The notes beneath the pieces are model-generated. The model was not told the origin of the DNA. It made no database searches and saw only the letters and a list, made by a program, of their open reading frames with translations. This document shows positions 36,999 through 46,194 of a stretch of DNA of 64,000 nucleotides, one piece after another (position 1 is the stretch's first letter; each line of letters starts with the position of its first letter). Source of the DNA: Xanthobacteraceae bacterium (lineage in GTDB: Bacteria > Pseudomonadota > Alphaproteobacteria > Rhizobiales > Xanthobacteraceae); assembly GCA_028290465.1 (NCBI GenBank), contig JAQGJU010000086.1:22503-86502 (forward strand), read 5' to 3'. The translations under genes were made by a program, and so were the position numbers.

Positions 36999-37072
36999 TC
37001 TGAACGCGTTATCGTGATTTTTCGAAACCTCCCGGCCGCGCCATGGTTGTCGTCGGTTAGGGAGTTTCAATA

Positions 37073-38200
37073 ATGCGCCGTTTGATTATCACCGTCGCTG
37101 TGTCCATCACGCTGATATCCGCGCCCGCCTTCGCGCAGCAGTCTTACAAATCCGCAGCCGGACCACTGCGGATCGAAACCGTGGCGACCGGCCTGTCGAA
37201 TCCCTGGGCCCTCGCCTTCCTGCCCGACGGACAGATGCTGGTCAGCGAACGGCCCGGGCAAATGCGCCTGATCGACCGGGACGGCAAACTGTCGCCGCCG
37301 GTGTCCGGTGTTCCCAAGGTGATGGCATCCGGCCAGGGCGGCTTGCTCGACGTCGTGCTCGATCGCGCTTTTGCGCAGAACCGCACGCTGTATTTCTGCT
37401 ATTCCGAATCCACCAGCGGCGGCGGCCGCACCGCGCTGGCCCGCGCGACGCTGGATGCCGGCGCCAACCCCAAGCTCGACGACCTCAAAGTGATCTTCCG
37501 CCAGGACGGCCCGCCAACCAGCGGCAATCACTACGGTTGCCGCATCGCGCAAGGCCGCGACGGCAATCTGTTCCTGACCGCCGGCGATCACCGCACCCAT
37601 CAAGACCAGGCGCAGAACCTCGGCAATCACCTTGGCAAAATCGTGCGCATCGCGCCCGACGGATCGGTGCCGGGCGACAATCCGTTTGTCGGCCGCGATG
37701 GGGCCAAGCCCGAGATCTGGAGCTACGGCCATCGCAATCCGCAGGGCCTCGCCATCCATCCGGCGAGCGGCCAGTTGTGGGAGCACGAACACGGGCCGCG
37801 CGGCGGCGACGAGGTCAACGTCATTGCCAAGGGCAAGAATTACGGCTGGCCGGTGATCGGCTTCGGCATCGACTATAGCGGCGCCAAGATCCACGACAGC
37901 ACGCAGAAAGCCGGCATGGAGCAGCCGGTGAAATACTGGGTGCCGTCGATCGCGCCGTCCGGCATGGCGTTCTACACCGGCGACCTGTTTCCGGCCTGGA
38001 AGGGCAGCCTGTTCGTTGGCGCGCTGGCTGGCCAGATGCTGGTGCGGCTGACGCTCGACGGCGAGCGCGTGACCCAGGAAGAGCGGCTGCTGGACGGCAT
38101 CGGGCGCATCCGCGATGTGCGCCAGGGCCCGGACGGGGCACTCTATCTGCTGACCGACAGCTCAACCGGCCGGCTGCTGCGGGTGGCGCCAGCCAAGTAG
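37073..38200 (+). CDS. PQQ-dependent aldose sugar dehydrogenase (YliI/Asd-like)
   Basis: A 375-residue periplasmic beta-propeller. The signal peptide is MRRLIITVAVSITLISAPAF with cleavage at FAQQ. The catalytic base corresponds to H153 in SGNHYGCRI, and GHRNPQGLAIHP, EHGPRGGDEVN and NYGWPVIG are the conserved blade motifs of soluble PQQ glucose-type dehydrogenases. It would oxidise aldoses to lactones using PQQ. AGGGAG precedes the ATG. No PQQ synthesis genes are in the window. Confidence 0.92.
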   Translation: MRRLIITVAVSITLISAPAFAQQSYKSAAGPLRIETVATGLSNPWALAFLPDGQMLVSERPGQMRLIDRDGKLSPPVSGVPKVMASGQGGLLDVVLDRAFAQNRTLYFCYSESTSGGGRTALARATLDAGANPKLDDLKVIFRQDGPPTSGNHYGCRIAQGRDGNLFLTAGDHRTHQDQAQNLGNHLGKIVRIAPDGSVPGDNPFVGRDGAKPEIWSYGHRNPQGLAIHPASGQLWEHEHGPRGGDEVNVIAKGKNYGWPVIGFGIDYSGAKIHDSTQKAGMEQPVKYWVPSIAPSGMAFYTGDLFPAWKGSLFVGALAGQMLVRLTLDGERVTQEERLLDGIGRIRDVRQGPDGALYLLTDSSTGRLLRVAPAK

Positions 38201-38295
38201 CCGGTGCCGGAAGTAGCCTCGCCTGCCCTCACCCGCCTTAGTGCGGTCATCAACACCGCCTAAATCGCGCCATCCGATCCCTACGCCGCCCGAGC

Positions 38296-38318
38296 CGGCC
38301 GCATCTGTTATGCGGCCG
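38296..38318 (+). terminator. Hairpin between the sugar dehydrogenase and the ABC exporter
   Basis: CGGCCGCAT and ATGCGGCCG form a perfect 9-bp stem around CTGTT, about 95 bases past the dehydrogenase stop. No T-run follows, so it could be a factor-dependent terminator or an element in the leader of the exporter gene. Confidence 0.5.
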
Positions 38319-38361
38319 CGATCCATTGTCAGCGCGGCCCGACCCATGCGAGTTTCCTGTC

Positions 38362-40209
38362 GTGTTTGCCCTTTTTGAAAGACTTTTGAACCCCACCCGC
38401 CAGCCGGAGCAGCCCGCCCCGCCTTCCGGCCTGGCAGCGTTCTATTGGCACTTCGCCCGCCAAGCGAAGGGCCTGTTCATTGGCCTGTTCGTGGTCGGGC
38501 TCGCGGTCGCGCTGGTCGACACGCTGATCCCGGTATTCATCGGCAAGGTGGTCACACTGGTGACGACCAGCCGGCCTGACCGGCTGCTCGTCGATCATTG
38601 GCCATTGCTCGCCGGCATGGCGTTGGTGCTGCTGGTGGTGCGTCCGCTGGCCATTACGGCGCAAAACCTGGTCAGCAACCAGGCGATCTCGGCCAACGTG
38701 TCGAACATGATCCGATGGCAGAACCATTGGCATGTCGCGCGCCAGTCCTGGGCGTTCTTCCAGAACGATTTCGCCGGCCGCATTGCCAACAGGGTAATGC
38801 AGACCGGACCGGCGGTGCGCGACACGATGGTCGCGCTGATTACGGGCGTCTGGTACATTCTGGTCTATGGCACCGCCGCCGTGATCTTGCTGGCGCGCGC
38901 CGATCCCTGGCTGGCGCTGCCGATCCTGATCTGGTTCGCCGGCTATGTGGTGCTGCTGCGTGTGTTCGTGCCGCGCATGCGCGACCGCTCCAAGGAAGTG
39001 TCCGAAGGACGTTCGCTGGTCACCGGCCGCGTCGTCGACACCTACACCAACATCCTCACCGTCAAGCTGTTCGCGCGCGCCACGCACGAGGATGCCTATG
39101 TGCGCGAGGCCATCGAGGATCATACCGATCTGTTCTACGCCTCACTAAGGCTGAATACGTTGTTCAGCTTCACGCTGACGACGCTGAACGCCGCGATGGT
39201 CACGGCGACCGGTGGCCTTGCGATCTATCTGTGGACACGCGGCGTGGTCGAAGTCGGCACCGTGGCGATGGCGCTGCCGCTGGCCTGGCAGATCGTCAGC
39301 ATCGCCGGTTGGGTGGCGATGCGGGTCACCGACATCTTCGAGAACATCGGCGTGGTGCAGGAAGGCATGATGGCGATCGCGCGGCCGATCGGACTGGTCG
39401 ACCGCGACGAAGCGCCGGAACTGACCGTGCCGCATGGCGAAATCCAGTTCGAGGCGCTGCGTTTCGGCTATGGCCGGGAATCCGGCCTGATCGACGGGCT
39501 GAACCTGACCGTGAAGCCGGGCGAGAAGATCGGTCTCGTCGGCCGCTCCGGCGCCGGCAAGTCGACGCTGGTCAACCTGCTGCTGCGGTTCTTCGACATC
39601 GAGGATGGCCGCATCCTGATCGACGGCCAGGACATCGCCCGCGTCACGCAGGAGAGCCTGCGCACCAATATTTCGGTGGTCACACAGGATACCTCGCTGC
39701 TGCATCGATCGATTGGCGACAACATCCGCTATGGCCGCCCGGACGCCACGCAGGCCGACATCGTGCGTGCCGCCAAGCTGGCGCATGCGCATGATTTCAT
39801 TCTCGACCTGGAGGACTGGAAGGGCCGTCGTGGTTACGACGCCCAGGTCGGCGAGCGCGGCGTGAAACTGTCCGGCGGCCAGCGCCAGCGCGTCGCCATC
39901 GCGCGCGTGATCCTGAAGAACGCGCCGGTCCTGGTGCTGGACGAGGCCACGTCGGCGCTCGACAGCGAAGTCGAAGCCGCGATCCAGCAGAGCCTCGATA
40001 CGCTGATGCAGGGCAAGACCGTGATCGCCATCGCGCACCGGCTGTCGACCATCGCCCGCATGGACCGGCTGGTGATCCTCGATCGTGGCCGCATCGTCGA
40101 GCAAGGCACGCATGACGAACTGCTGCGCGCCAACGGCCACTACGCTGCGCTGTGGCAGCGCCAGTCCGGCGGATTCATTGACGCGCCGGACGTGCAGGCG
40201 GCGGAGTAA
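38362..40209 (+). CDS. ABC exporter, fused membrane and ATPase domains
   Basis: About 615 residues. Residues 1-about 330 hold six membrane helices of the ABC_membrane type; the rest is the ATPase with Walker A GRSGAGKSTLVN, signature LSGGQRQRVAIAR, Walker B VLVLDEATSALD and the switch histidine in IAIAHRLSTIARM. It should form a homodimeric exporter for lipid or drug-like molecules. The start is uncertain: GTG 38362 gives the family-like MFALFERLL, while TTG 38326 would add 12 residues. Neither has a strong ribosome site. Confidence 0.9.
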   Translation: MFALFERLLNPTRQPEQPAPPSGLAAFYWHFARQAKGLFIGLFVVGLAVALVDTLIPVFIGKVVTLVTTSRPDRLLVDHWPLLAGMALVLLVVRPLAITAQNLVSNQAISANVSNMIRWQNHWHVARQSWAFFQNDFAGRIANRVMQTGPAVRDTMVALITGVWYILVYGTAAVILLARADPWLALPILIWFAGYVVLLRVFVPRMRDRSKEVSEGRSLVTGRVVDTYTNILTVKLFARATHEDAYVREAIEDHTDLFYASLRLNTLFSFTLTTLNAAMVTATGGLAIYLWTRGVVEVGTVAMALPLAWQIVSIAGWVAMRVTDIFENIGVVQEGMMAIARPIGLVDRDEAPELTVPHGEIQFEALRFGYGRESGLIDGLNLTVKPGEKIGLVGRSGAGKSTLVNLLLRFFDIEDGRILIDGQDIARVTQESLRTNISVVTQDTSLLHRSIGDNIRYGRPDATQADIVRAAKLAHAHDFILDLEDWKGRRGYDAQVGERGVKLSGGQRQRVAIARVILKNAPVLVLDEATSALDSEVEAAIQQSLDTLMQGKTVIAIAHRLSTIARMDRLVILDRGRIVEQGTHDELLRANGHYAALWQRQSGGFIDAPDVQAAE

Positions 40210-40485
40210 AAGCACCCGAACAATTCTTTGACTCAAGGTCGCCGGATAAAAGCTGCTCGATGACTTCGGTCAATCAGACGAAGCGGTCGACCCGGCCTTT
40301 GCCGGCGTGACGTTGCCTATCGGTTTCGCGACGGGCAGGCCGAGGCCTTGAGCGATTCCGTGGTCTACGCGGTGATGCGCTGGATGCGGATCATGCGCTG
40401 AGCGTTTTTGCAGCATGCGCTTATGACGTGACGGGCCGGCCCGTCCGTCTATATAGTCCCGGACGATTTCCACCGGGGACGCACC

Positions 40486-41184
40486 ATGATCGATTTCTAC
40501 ACGCTGACCAGCCCGAACGTGATCAAGATCTTCATCGCGCTCGAAGAGACCAAGCTGCCCTACAACGTCAAGACGGTCGACATCTGGAAGGGTGAACAGT
40601 TCACGCCGGAATTCACCAAGATCAATCCGAACCAGAAGGTGCCGGTGATCGTCGATCATGAAGGTCCGGGCGGCAAGCCGTACACGGTGATCGAATCCGG
40701 TGCGATCCTGATGTATCTCGCCGACAAGACCAACAGCCTGCTGCCGGCCGACAAGGCCAAGCGCTTCGACGCGCTGCAATGGCTGATGCTGCAGATGGCC
40801 AGCCTCGGCCCGATGTGCGGACAATTGGTGCATTTCAGCAAATTCGCGCCCGCCGGCAACGACTACGGCCATAGCCGCTACCGCACCGAGATCAACCGGC
40901 TGTTCGACCTGTTCGACAAGCGTCTTGCCGAAAACGCCTATCTGGGCGGCGACGAATACAGCATCGCCGACATCGCCGCGTTCCCGTGGCTGCGCAACAC
41001 GGCGCTGCTGGGCATCGACTTGGCCAGCCGGCCCAACATCACCCGCTGGGTTGCGGCTCTCGCCGAGCGGCCGGCCGTCAAGCAGGCGCTGGCCAAGGTC
41101 GCCACCATCACGTCGGTGCGCGACAGCGCCACCGACGATGCCAAGGACCGGCTGTGGGGTCGCGGCAAGTACGCCCGGGCTTGA
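40486..41184 (+). CDS. Glutathione S-transferase, YfcG/YghU-like (Nu class)
   Basis: A 232-residue GST. The start MIDFYTLTSPNVIKIFIALEE resembles YfcG-type disulfide reductases, where Thr and Asn of T-x-x-(T/S)-x-N contact glutathione. NPNQKVPVIVDHEG is the cis-proline loop and YTVIESGAILMYLADK the Glu-Ser pair. The C-terminal domain shows YSIADIAAFPW. Known members reduce disulfides or act in peroxide defence. ATG 40486 follows GGGGA. It is unlike the two other GSTs in the window. Confidence 0.9.
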   Translation: MIDFYTLTSPNVIKIFIALEETKLPYNVKTVDIWKGEQFTPEFTKINPNQKVPVIVDHEGPGGKPYTVIESGAILMYLADKTNSLLPADKAKRFDALQWLMLQMASLGPMCGQLVHFSKFAPAGNDYGHSRYRTEINRLFDLFDKRLAENAYLGGDEYSIADIAAFPWLRNTALLGIDLASRPNITRWVAALAERPAVKQALAKVATITSVRDSATDDAKDRLWGRGKYARA

Positions 41185-41232
41185 GGAATAGAATGCGGCT
41201 CGGCGCGACGCCGGGCCGCTAGCTTTCTATTT

Positions 41233-41280
41233 GAGCATGATCTTTCCGAAAACCGGTTCCCACTTTTCGGGATCATGCTC
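41233..41280. repeat. GAGCATGATC palindromic repeat, copy A (short form)
   Basis: GAGCATGATC (41233-41242) and GATCATGCTC (41271-41280) are perfect inverted ends around GAAAACCGGTTCCCACTTTTC. Compared with copies B and D it lacks about 26 central bases. It lies between two convergent genes. The TAG stop of the DUF1501 gene uses its last base and the next two. Confidence 0.85.
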
Positions 41281-42521
41281 TAAACCGACAACAGCCCGCG
41301 CATCGGCTGCACGGTTTCGCTGCCCGGGAACACATCGGCATTGAGCGCCTTGTCGGCGACCCGCAGATGATCCTTCAGTACGCCCTTGAGCACGGCCCGC
41401 AGATCGGTGGTCGGCTTCAGGTCGCGATCCTCATACAGATCCTTCGGCTTCAGGCCCGGCCAGTCGGCGACCACGCGGCCGCCCTTGAGCGCGCCGCCCA
41501 CCAGGAGGGCCACCGTGGCCGTCCCGTGATCGGTTCCGTCGGACCCGTTGATGCGCGCGGTGCGGCCGAACTCGGTGATCACGGTGACGACGGTTTCGCG
41601 CCACGCCTCGGCCATATTGGTTTCGACCGCCGCGAGAGCACCATCGAGCGCGCCCAACAGTTGCGCCAAACGGCCGGTCGCGATGCCCTCGTTGTAATGC
41701 GTGTCCCATCCGTCCAGCGCCAGCGCGCCGACCCTAGGACCATCGGCGCGGGCGAGGAATTTCGCCGCGGTGCCGGCGGCCTCGGCGAAATAAGCCCGCA
41801 CCTGATTGAGGCCGGCGTTGGGATTCTGCGGCGACGGCTTTTCCATCCCGCCCGCCCGCGCGATCTGGGCGATGCTCATGCTGCTTTCCAGCACGCGCGC
41901 CAGTGCCGGATCGGTGTGGCGATAAAGTTCAAGCAGCCGCGTCATCGTGTCCTCTCTGGCCGGCAACAGCCGCTGCGGCGTCCATGACATCACCGGCGCC
42001 GGTCCGCGCACCACCAGCGGCGTCACCGTGCCGACCGCGAAGGCTTGGCGCGCCGTCGGCTCAACGCGGCCCTCCGGCACCAGACCGACCAGCGCCCGGT
42101 TGAGCCAACCGGTCGCGACGCCGCCGGGCCGCTCGATGCCGCTTTCCAGCACGTCCTGGCCGTCGAAATGCGAGCGCTCGCGATAGGGCGAAGCGGCGGC
42201 GTGCACGATGACGGCTTGGTTGGCCGTGAACATGCGATGCAGGTTCGGCATCGCGGGATGCAGCGCGAAAAAGTCATCGAGCCGCAGCGCCGGATTTTTG
42301 CCGTCGAGCGCCAAGGCGTAATCGCCGCGCAGCGACACCCAGGCCGGATCGCCAACCGGCGCCACGGTGGCCAGCCCATCGAGCGCGCCACGCAGCACGA
42401 TCGTCAGCAGCCGCGGATCGCGGCCTTCGGCGCGCGCCAGCTTCGGCAGGTGAGCCCAGGCGAACAATGTGCCGGCCCCGATCAACAGTCGGCGTCGCGT
42501 CGGCAGATGAAACTCGCTCAT
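41280..42521 (-). CDS. DUF1501 family protein, Tat-exported
   Basis: A 413-residue protein. A twin-arginine-like signal is visible: PTRRRLLIGAGTLFAWAHLP with cleavage near LARAEG. The body has GALDGLATVAPVGDP, RERSHFDGQDVLESG, DGWDTHYNEG and EFGRTARINGSDGTDHGTA, the sulfatase-like DUF1501 motifs. Its function is unestablished. The start lies six bases after the DUF1800 stop, with GGAGGTG inside the end of that gene, so the two are translationally linked. Its TAG stop is created at the boundary of a palindromic repeat. Confidence 0.9.
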   Translation of the reverse strand: MSEFHLPTRRRLLIGAGTLFAWAHLPKLARAEGRDPRLLTIVLRGALDGLATVAPVGDPAWVSLRGDYALALDGKNPALRLDDFFALHPAMPNLHRMFTANQAVIVHAAASPYRERSHFDGQDVLESGIERPGGVATGWLNRALVGLVPEGRVEPTARQAFAVGTVTPLVVRGPAPVMSWTPQRLLPAREDTMTRLLELYRHTDPALARVLESSMSIAQIARAGGMEKPSPQNPNAGLNQVRAYFAEAAGTAAKFLARADGPRVGALALDGWDTHYNEGIATGRLAQLLGALDGALAAVETNMAEAWRETVVTVITEFGRTARINGSDGTDHGTATVALLVGGALKGGRVVADWPGLKPKDLYEDRDLKPTTDLRAVLKGVLKDHLRVADKALNADVFPGSETVQPMRGLLSV

Positions 42522-42527
42522 CTTATG

Positions 42528-43991
42528 TCACCTCCGCAAAAATTCCGGGGACATCAGCAGCAGCGTGAGCGCCTGCCGTCGGCTTTCGGCACGGCCGACC
42601 GCCTGGCGGGTCTCGACCGACGCCAATGGTCCAAGCGCGCGGTCGAGCAGCGCGGGCGGATCGACGGCCTCGGTCGCACGACCGGAAAACTCGTTGGTAA
42701 TGTCGATGCGGCGGCTCAAGCCGTCGGCCCAGACCGACTCCTGGTCGGAAAATCCATTCGGCGCCGCCGGCCGCCACAGCGGCTCGCCGAGTTGCGCCTG
42801 CGCCTGCACGATACGGCCGACCGGCACCGTCATGCCGGTCACCCGCAGCGCTGAAACGATCCAGTCCGACGGCCGCTTGAGTTTCGTTCGTTCCGGCGAC
42901 CACGATTCCGGCGCCTCGATCAGCGCCATGGCGACCACCTTGAGATCGCCGTCGGTATCGCGAAAGGTCTTGGCGAGACGGTCGACCAGTGGCTGTGGCG
43001 GTTGATCTGAGACGAAGTGGCGCGCCAGCTTCAGCCCGATATGCAAAGCCGTCGCCGGATGACGTGCAAGGTCGGCCAACACGGCTCGACCTTGATCGAC
43101 ACCGGTGTCGGCATAGGTTTTGCCGAGTATGCGTTGTTCGCCGGGCTCATGGATGCGTTTGTTGAAGACGAACTCGCCGCCATGATCCGGATTGCCGGCC
43201 AGCGGCACCCAGGTCCATCCGGTCAACACCTTGGCAAAACTCGTGACGTCATTCTGGGAATAGCCGGTGTTCACCCCCAGCGTATGCAGCTCGAGAATTT
43301 CGCGCGCCAGATTCTCGTTCAGCCCCTTGTCGCGATTGATGCCACCGACCGAGTTGGGGCCGATCGATCCCACATTATCGAGATAGAACAGCATCGCCGG
43401 ATGGCTGCTGACCGCCATCAGCATGTCGGCGAAGCGGCCGAGCACATGGGGCCGGATCGCCTCGCGTTCATAGGCACCGGCCATCGACACGATCTTATCC
43501 GCTGAAATGCAGAAATGGTTCGACCAGAACCACACCAGCCGCTCGACAAAGCCGATATCGGCGGCGCTGGCCGCGTCGAAGCGCGCCTGCGCCTCGTTGA
43601 GAAAAATCCGGCGCGGCGGTTCTGGCGGTGCATTTCGGTTAGCCGCTACGGGCGGCGATGGAGGCGTGACCGCCGCCACCGTATTTTCGTCGGCGGTCAT
43701 GCCTTGCGCAGCCATTCCCTGCGCGGCCCGCTCGGCCTCAGCCTGCTTCTTGGTACGTAGCGCGACTTTTTCCTTCGCGGCGCGCTCCGCACGAAAATCG
43801 AAAACCTCGCGGGCCGCCTGTCCGCTGGTCGGCAGACTGGTCGCGACCAGAGCACCGGCGGCCGGCCGCTCCAAGTCCGCCAGCAATGCGCCGCGCGGAT
43901 CGTTGGCGATCGATTCGATCGAAGTCTGGATTGGTCCGAAGCCGAAGCGATGCAGCGCCAGGACGGCTTGCGCTTTCGGATCGATTGCCAT
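42528..43991 (-). CDS. DUF1800 family protein
   Basis: A 487-residue protein. ALHRFGFGPIQTSIESI at the N-terminus, WFWSNHFCISADK, AYEREAIRPHVLGRFADML, HPAMLFYLDN and NENLAREILELHTLGV are the conserved DUF1800 segments. An Ala/Pro-rich insert of about 60 residues (AERAAQGMAAQGMTADEN) precedes the conserved core. No clear signal peptide is seen, yet its usual partner DUF1501 has one. The pair is widespread and uncharacterised. The start at 43991 follows GAGGA; a start 36 bases upstream is less likely. Confidence 0.9.
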   Translation of the reverse strand: MAIDPKAQAVLALHRFGFGPIQTSIESIANDPRGALLADLERPAAGALVATSLPTSGQAAREVFDFRAERAAKEKVALRTKKQAEAERAAQGMAAQGMTADENTVAAVTPPSPPVAANRNAPPEPPRRIFLNEAQARFDAASAADIGFVERLVWFWSNHFCISADKIVSMAGAYEREAIRPHVLGRFADMLMAVSSHPAMLFYLDNVGSIGPNSVGGINRDKGLNENLAREILELHTLGVNTGYSQNDVTSFAKVLTGWTWVPLAGNPDHGGEFVFNKRIHEPGEQRILGKTYADTGVDQGRAVLADLARHPATALHIGLKLARHFVSDQPPQPLVDRLAKTFRDTDGDLKVVAMALIEAPESWSPERTKLKRPSDWIVSALRVTGMTVPVGRIVQAQAQLGEPLWRPAAPNGFSDQESVWADGLSRRIDITNEFSGRATEAVDPPALLDRALGPLASVETRQAVGRAESRRQALTLLLMSPEFLRR

Positions 43992-44092
43992 GGGGTCCTC
44001 ACCGGAACCGGACGCCGCAAAAAACAATCATACGGCCGAACCCGCGGCAGGACTATGGCAACGCAAGGCTATCGCGATGCTTTGGTGACCGA

Positions 44093-44446
44093 TTATCCGC
44101 GCAGCGGGCCGTGAAAGATGAAATACGCGCCCAGCACGATGAATGAGAATCCGATCGCATGGTTCCAGGTCAGCGGCTCCTTCAAGTAGAGCACCGAGAA
44201 ACCGGCGAACACCAAAAGCGTGATCACCTCCTGCATGGTCTTGAGCTGCGCCGTCGAATACACCGCGCTGCCCCAGCGATTGGCCGGCACCGCCATGCAG
44301 TATTCGATGAATGCGATGCCCCAACTCACGGCGATGACCGCCGCCAGCGGGGCCGCCTTGAAGCGCAAGTGGCCATACCAGGCGAGCGTCATGAACACGT
44401 TGGAGCCCAGCAGCAGCAGGATCGGCAGCACATAGGGGGACAGCAT
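44093..44446 (-). CDS. DUF486/DMT-family small membrane protein
   Basis: A 117-residue protein with four hydrophobic helices: VLPILLLLGSNVFMTLAWYGHL, VIAVSWGIAFIEYCMAVPANR, LKTMQEVITLLVFAGFSVLY and IGFSFIVLGAYFIF. The AVPANRWG and LKTMQEVITL motifs identify the DUF486 family, related to small multidrug transporters. Substrate unknown. GGAG precedes the ATG. It is a lone gene between the DUF1800 operon and a secreted protein gene. Confidence 0.9.
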   Translation of the reverse strand: MLSPYVLPILLLLGSNVFMTLAWYGHLRFKAAPLAAVIAVSWGIAFIEYCMAVPANRWGSAVYSTAQLKTMQEVITLLVFAGFSVLYLKEPLTWNHAIGFSFIVLGAYFIFHGPLRG

Positions 44447-44692
44447 CGGCGCTCCAGCAAATTAACGAGGAAGACGAGATCAAACGGACGGCGGCAAAAG
44501 TACGATGACTATCGGCGACTTCGCCAGCCAACGAACGCGCTGTCCAGCGGTCCGATTTCATGGTATCATGGAACCATACGTTAGACTGCTCTTTGCCACG
44601 GTAACGCCTGTGAAAAATGTCGTTGGCCGCATCGCCGTCGCAATTTCCAAGGTAGTCTGCACCCGGATGGCACCAACCCCGGAGAGATTGCG

Positions 44693-45463
44693 ATGCGCTA
44701 CCTTCCCCTCGCGGCCGCTGTCGCGGCCACGCTGCTGACCGGCCTGTCCGCGACCGCGCAGCAGTTGCCGAATCTCAAGCCGCTGCCCGCGCCCGCCGTC
44801 GCACCTGCCAAACCCTATAAGCCGGTCGCCGTCACCGTGCCGGCAAAGCTCGCAGATCCGGCACTGGATGCGTTGCGCAAGCAGTTGGCCGATGTCGCCA
44901 AGTCCAAGGACAAGGCCGCCCTCGGCCGCCTCGTCGTCGCCAAAGGTTTCTTCTGGGAGACCGAAAAGGGCGACACCGCCGACAAGGGCAAATCCGGCAT
45001 CGACAATCTCGCCAAGGCGATCGGCCTCGACGGCAAGGACGCCGGCGGCTGGGAAACACTCGCCGGCTATGCGGGCGAGCCGAACGCCGCCGCGATGCCG
45101 GCGCGCAAAGGCATCGTATGCGCCCCGGCCGAACCGACGTTCAACGAGAAGGCGCTCGATGAAGTCGTGCAGGCGACCGGCACCGATCCCGGCGAATGGG
45201 GCTACACGGTCTCGCCCGGCGTCGAAGTACGCTCCGCCGCCAAGGCTGACGCCCCGGTCAGTGAGAAGCTCGGGCAGCAGTTCGTGCGCGTGATGATGGA
45301 CAATAGCGCGGCCGATCCAAGCTTCCTGCGCATCGTGACGCCGTCCGGCAAGGTCGGCTTTATCAAGGCCGATGCGCTGGCGCCGCTCGGCAACGACCAG
45401 CTCTGCTACGTCAAGGATGGCGCCGCCTGGAAGATCACTGGATTCATCGGCCCCGGCCAGTAG
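44693..45463 (+). CDS. Secreted hypothetical protein, possible SH3-like C-terminal domain
   Basis: A 256-residue exported protein. The signal peptide is MRYLPLAAAVAATLLTGLSA with cleavage after TAQ, followed by a Pro/Ala/Lys linker (residues 24-52). Residues about 52-150 are helical and charged. The C-terminal half, GVEVRSAAKADA through GKVGFIKADALAPLG, resembles a bacterial SH3-like wall or ligand-binding fold. I do not recognise the whole protein. GGAGAG precedes the ATG. It is followed by a strong hairpin. Confidence 0.75.
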   Translation: MRYLPLAAAVAATLLTGLSATAQQLPNLKPLPAPAVAPAKPYKPVAVTVPAKLADPALDALRKQLADVAKSKDKAALGRLVVAKGFFWETEKGDTADKGKSGIDNLAKAIGLDGKDAGGWETLAGYAGEPNAAAMPARKGIVCAPAEPTFNEKALDEVVQATGTDPGEWGYTVSPGVEVRSAAKADAPVSEKLGQQFVRVMMDNSAADPSFLRIVTPSGKVGFIKADALAPLGNDQLCYVKDGAAWKITGFIGPGQ

Positions 45464-45507
45464 GCTTATCCTGACCGAACATTTCCAAGGCGGCTGTCAT
45501 GCTCTAC

Positions 45508-45537
45508 AACCCCCGTGCATAAAAAAGCACGGGGGTT
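45508..45537. promoter_or_regulatory. Hairpin overlapping the ribosome site of the HbpS-like gene
   Basis: AACCCCCGTGC (45508-45518) and GCACGGGGGTT (45527-45537) form a perfect 11-bp stem around ATAAAAAA. It lies 45 bases after the previous stop, so it could terminate that message. But the only purine-rich stretch before ATG 45544 is GGGGG at 45531-45535, eight bases upstream and inside the stem. If transcribed through, the hairpin would mask it. Confidence 0.65.
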
Positions 45538-45543
45538 ACGTTC

Positions 45544-46068
45544 ATGACCAAGCTGCGGGCGCGCGAATGCCGGCCGTTCTTCGATGCGGTCGTCGAGAAG
45601 GCCGACCAGATGGGCGTCGCGGTGTCGATCGCCGTGGTCGGGCCGGAAGGCAACCTGATCGCGCTGGAGCGCATGGATGATGCCGGCTTCATCACGCCGG
45701 AGACCGCCATCGCCAAGGCCTATACGGTCGCCGCATTCCGCGCGATGAGCCCGCGCTTTCCGGATGGACTCGTCATCCAGCAATGGTTCAAGGAGCGCAA
45801 CCCGCAACTGATGGTCAACGCCGCGGTGTTCACCGGCGGCAAGGTGCAGGCGTCCGGCGGCTCGGCGCCGATCTTTCGCGGCAATGAGATGGTCGGCGCC
45901 TATGCGGTCAGCGGTGCGACCTCGGACCAGGACGAAGTGATGGGCGAATATGCCCGGCTCAAGGTCGGCTGGGCCAAGACCAAGGCGCAGGACGACACGC
46001 CGGACGACGTCAAGGCGCACATCAACGCGCTTTACGAAAAGGCCGGCATCAAGGAACGTAAGCTATAG
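45544..46068 (+). CDS. HbpS/GlcG-like (DUF336) protein
   Basis: A 174-residue protein of the same family as the one at 1066-1506 but longer. VSIAVVGPEGNLIALERMDDAGF is the first conserved block and GSAPIFRGNEMVGAYAVSGATSDQDE the glycine-rich second one. The C-terminal KAHINALYEKAGIK tail is extra. No signal peptide is seen. Its expression may be set by the hairpin over its ribosome site. A dispersed repeat lies ten bases past the stop. Relatives occur in many catabolic clusters; the ligand is not known. Confidence 0.88.
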   Translation: MTKLRARECRPFFDAVVEKADQMGVAVSIAVVGPEGNLIALERMDDAGFITPETAIAKAYTVAAFRAMSPRFPDGLVIQQWFKERNPQLMVNAAVFTGGKVQASGGSAPIFRGNEMVGAYAVSGATSDQDEVMGEYARLKVGWAKTKAQDDTPDDVKAHINALYEKAGIKERKL

Positions 46069-46077
46069 GTCCGGTTT

Positions 46078-46151
46078 GAGCATGATCTTTTCCGAAAACC
46101 GGTTTCCACCCACGGATCAAGTCCGAGGGCATGCTTTTCGGGATCATGCTC
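46078..46151. repeat. GAGCATGATC palindromic repeat, copy B (full 74 bp)
   Basis: The element runs from GAGCATGATC to GATCATGCTC, with CGGATCAAGTCCG forming a small internal hairpin. Copy D at 62699-62772 is its exact reverse complement over all 74 bases by base-by-base comparison. Confidence 0.9.
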
Positions 46152-46194
46152 CAAGTGCCGTGCCCTTGCCGTTTTTTTCGGTACAGACTGACGC

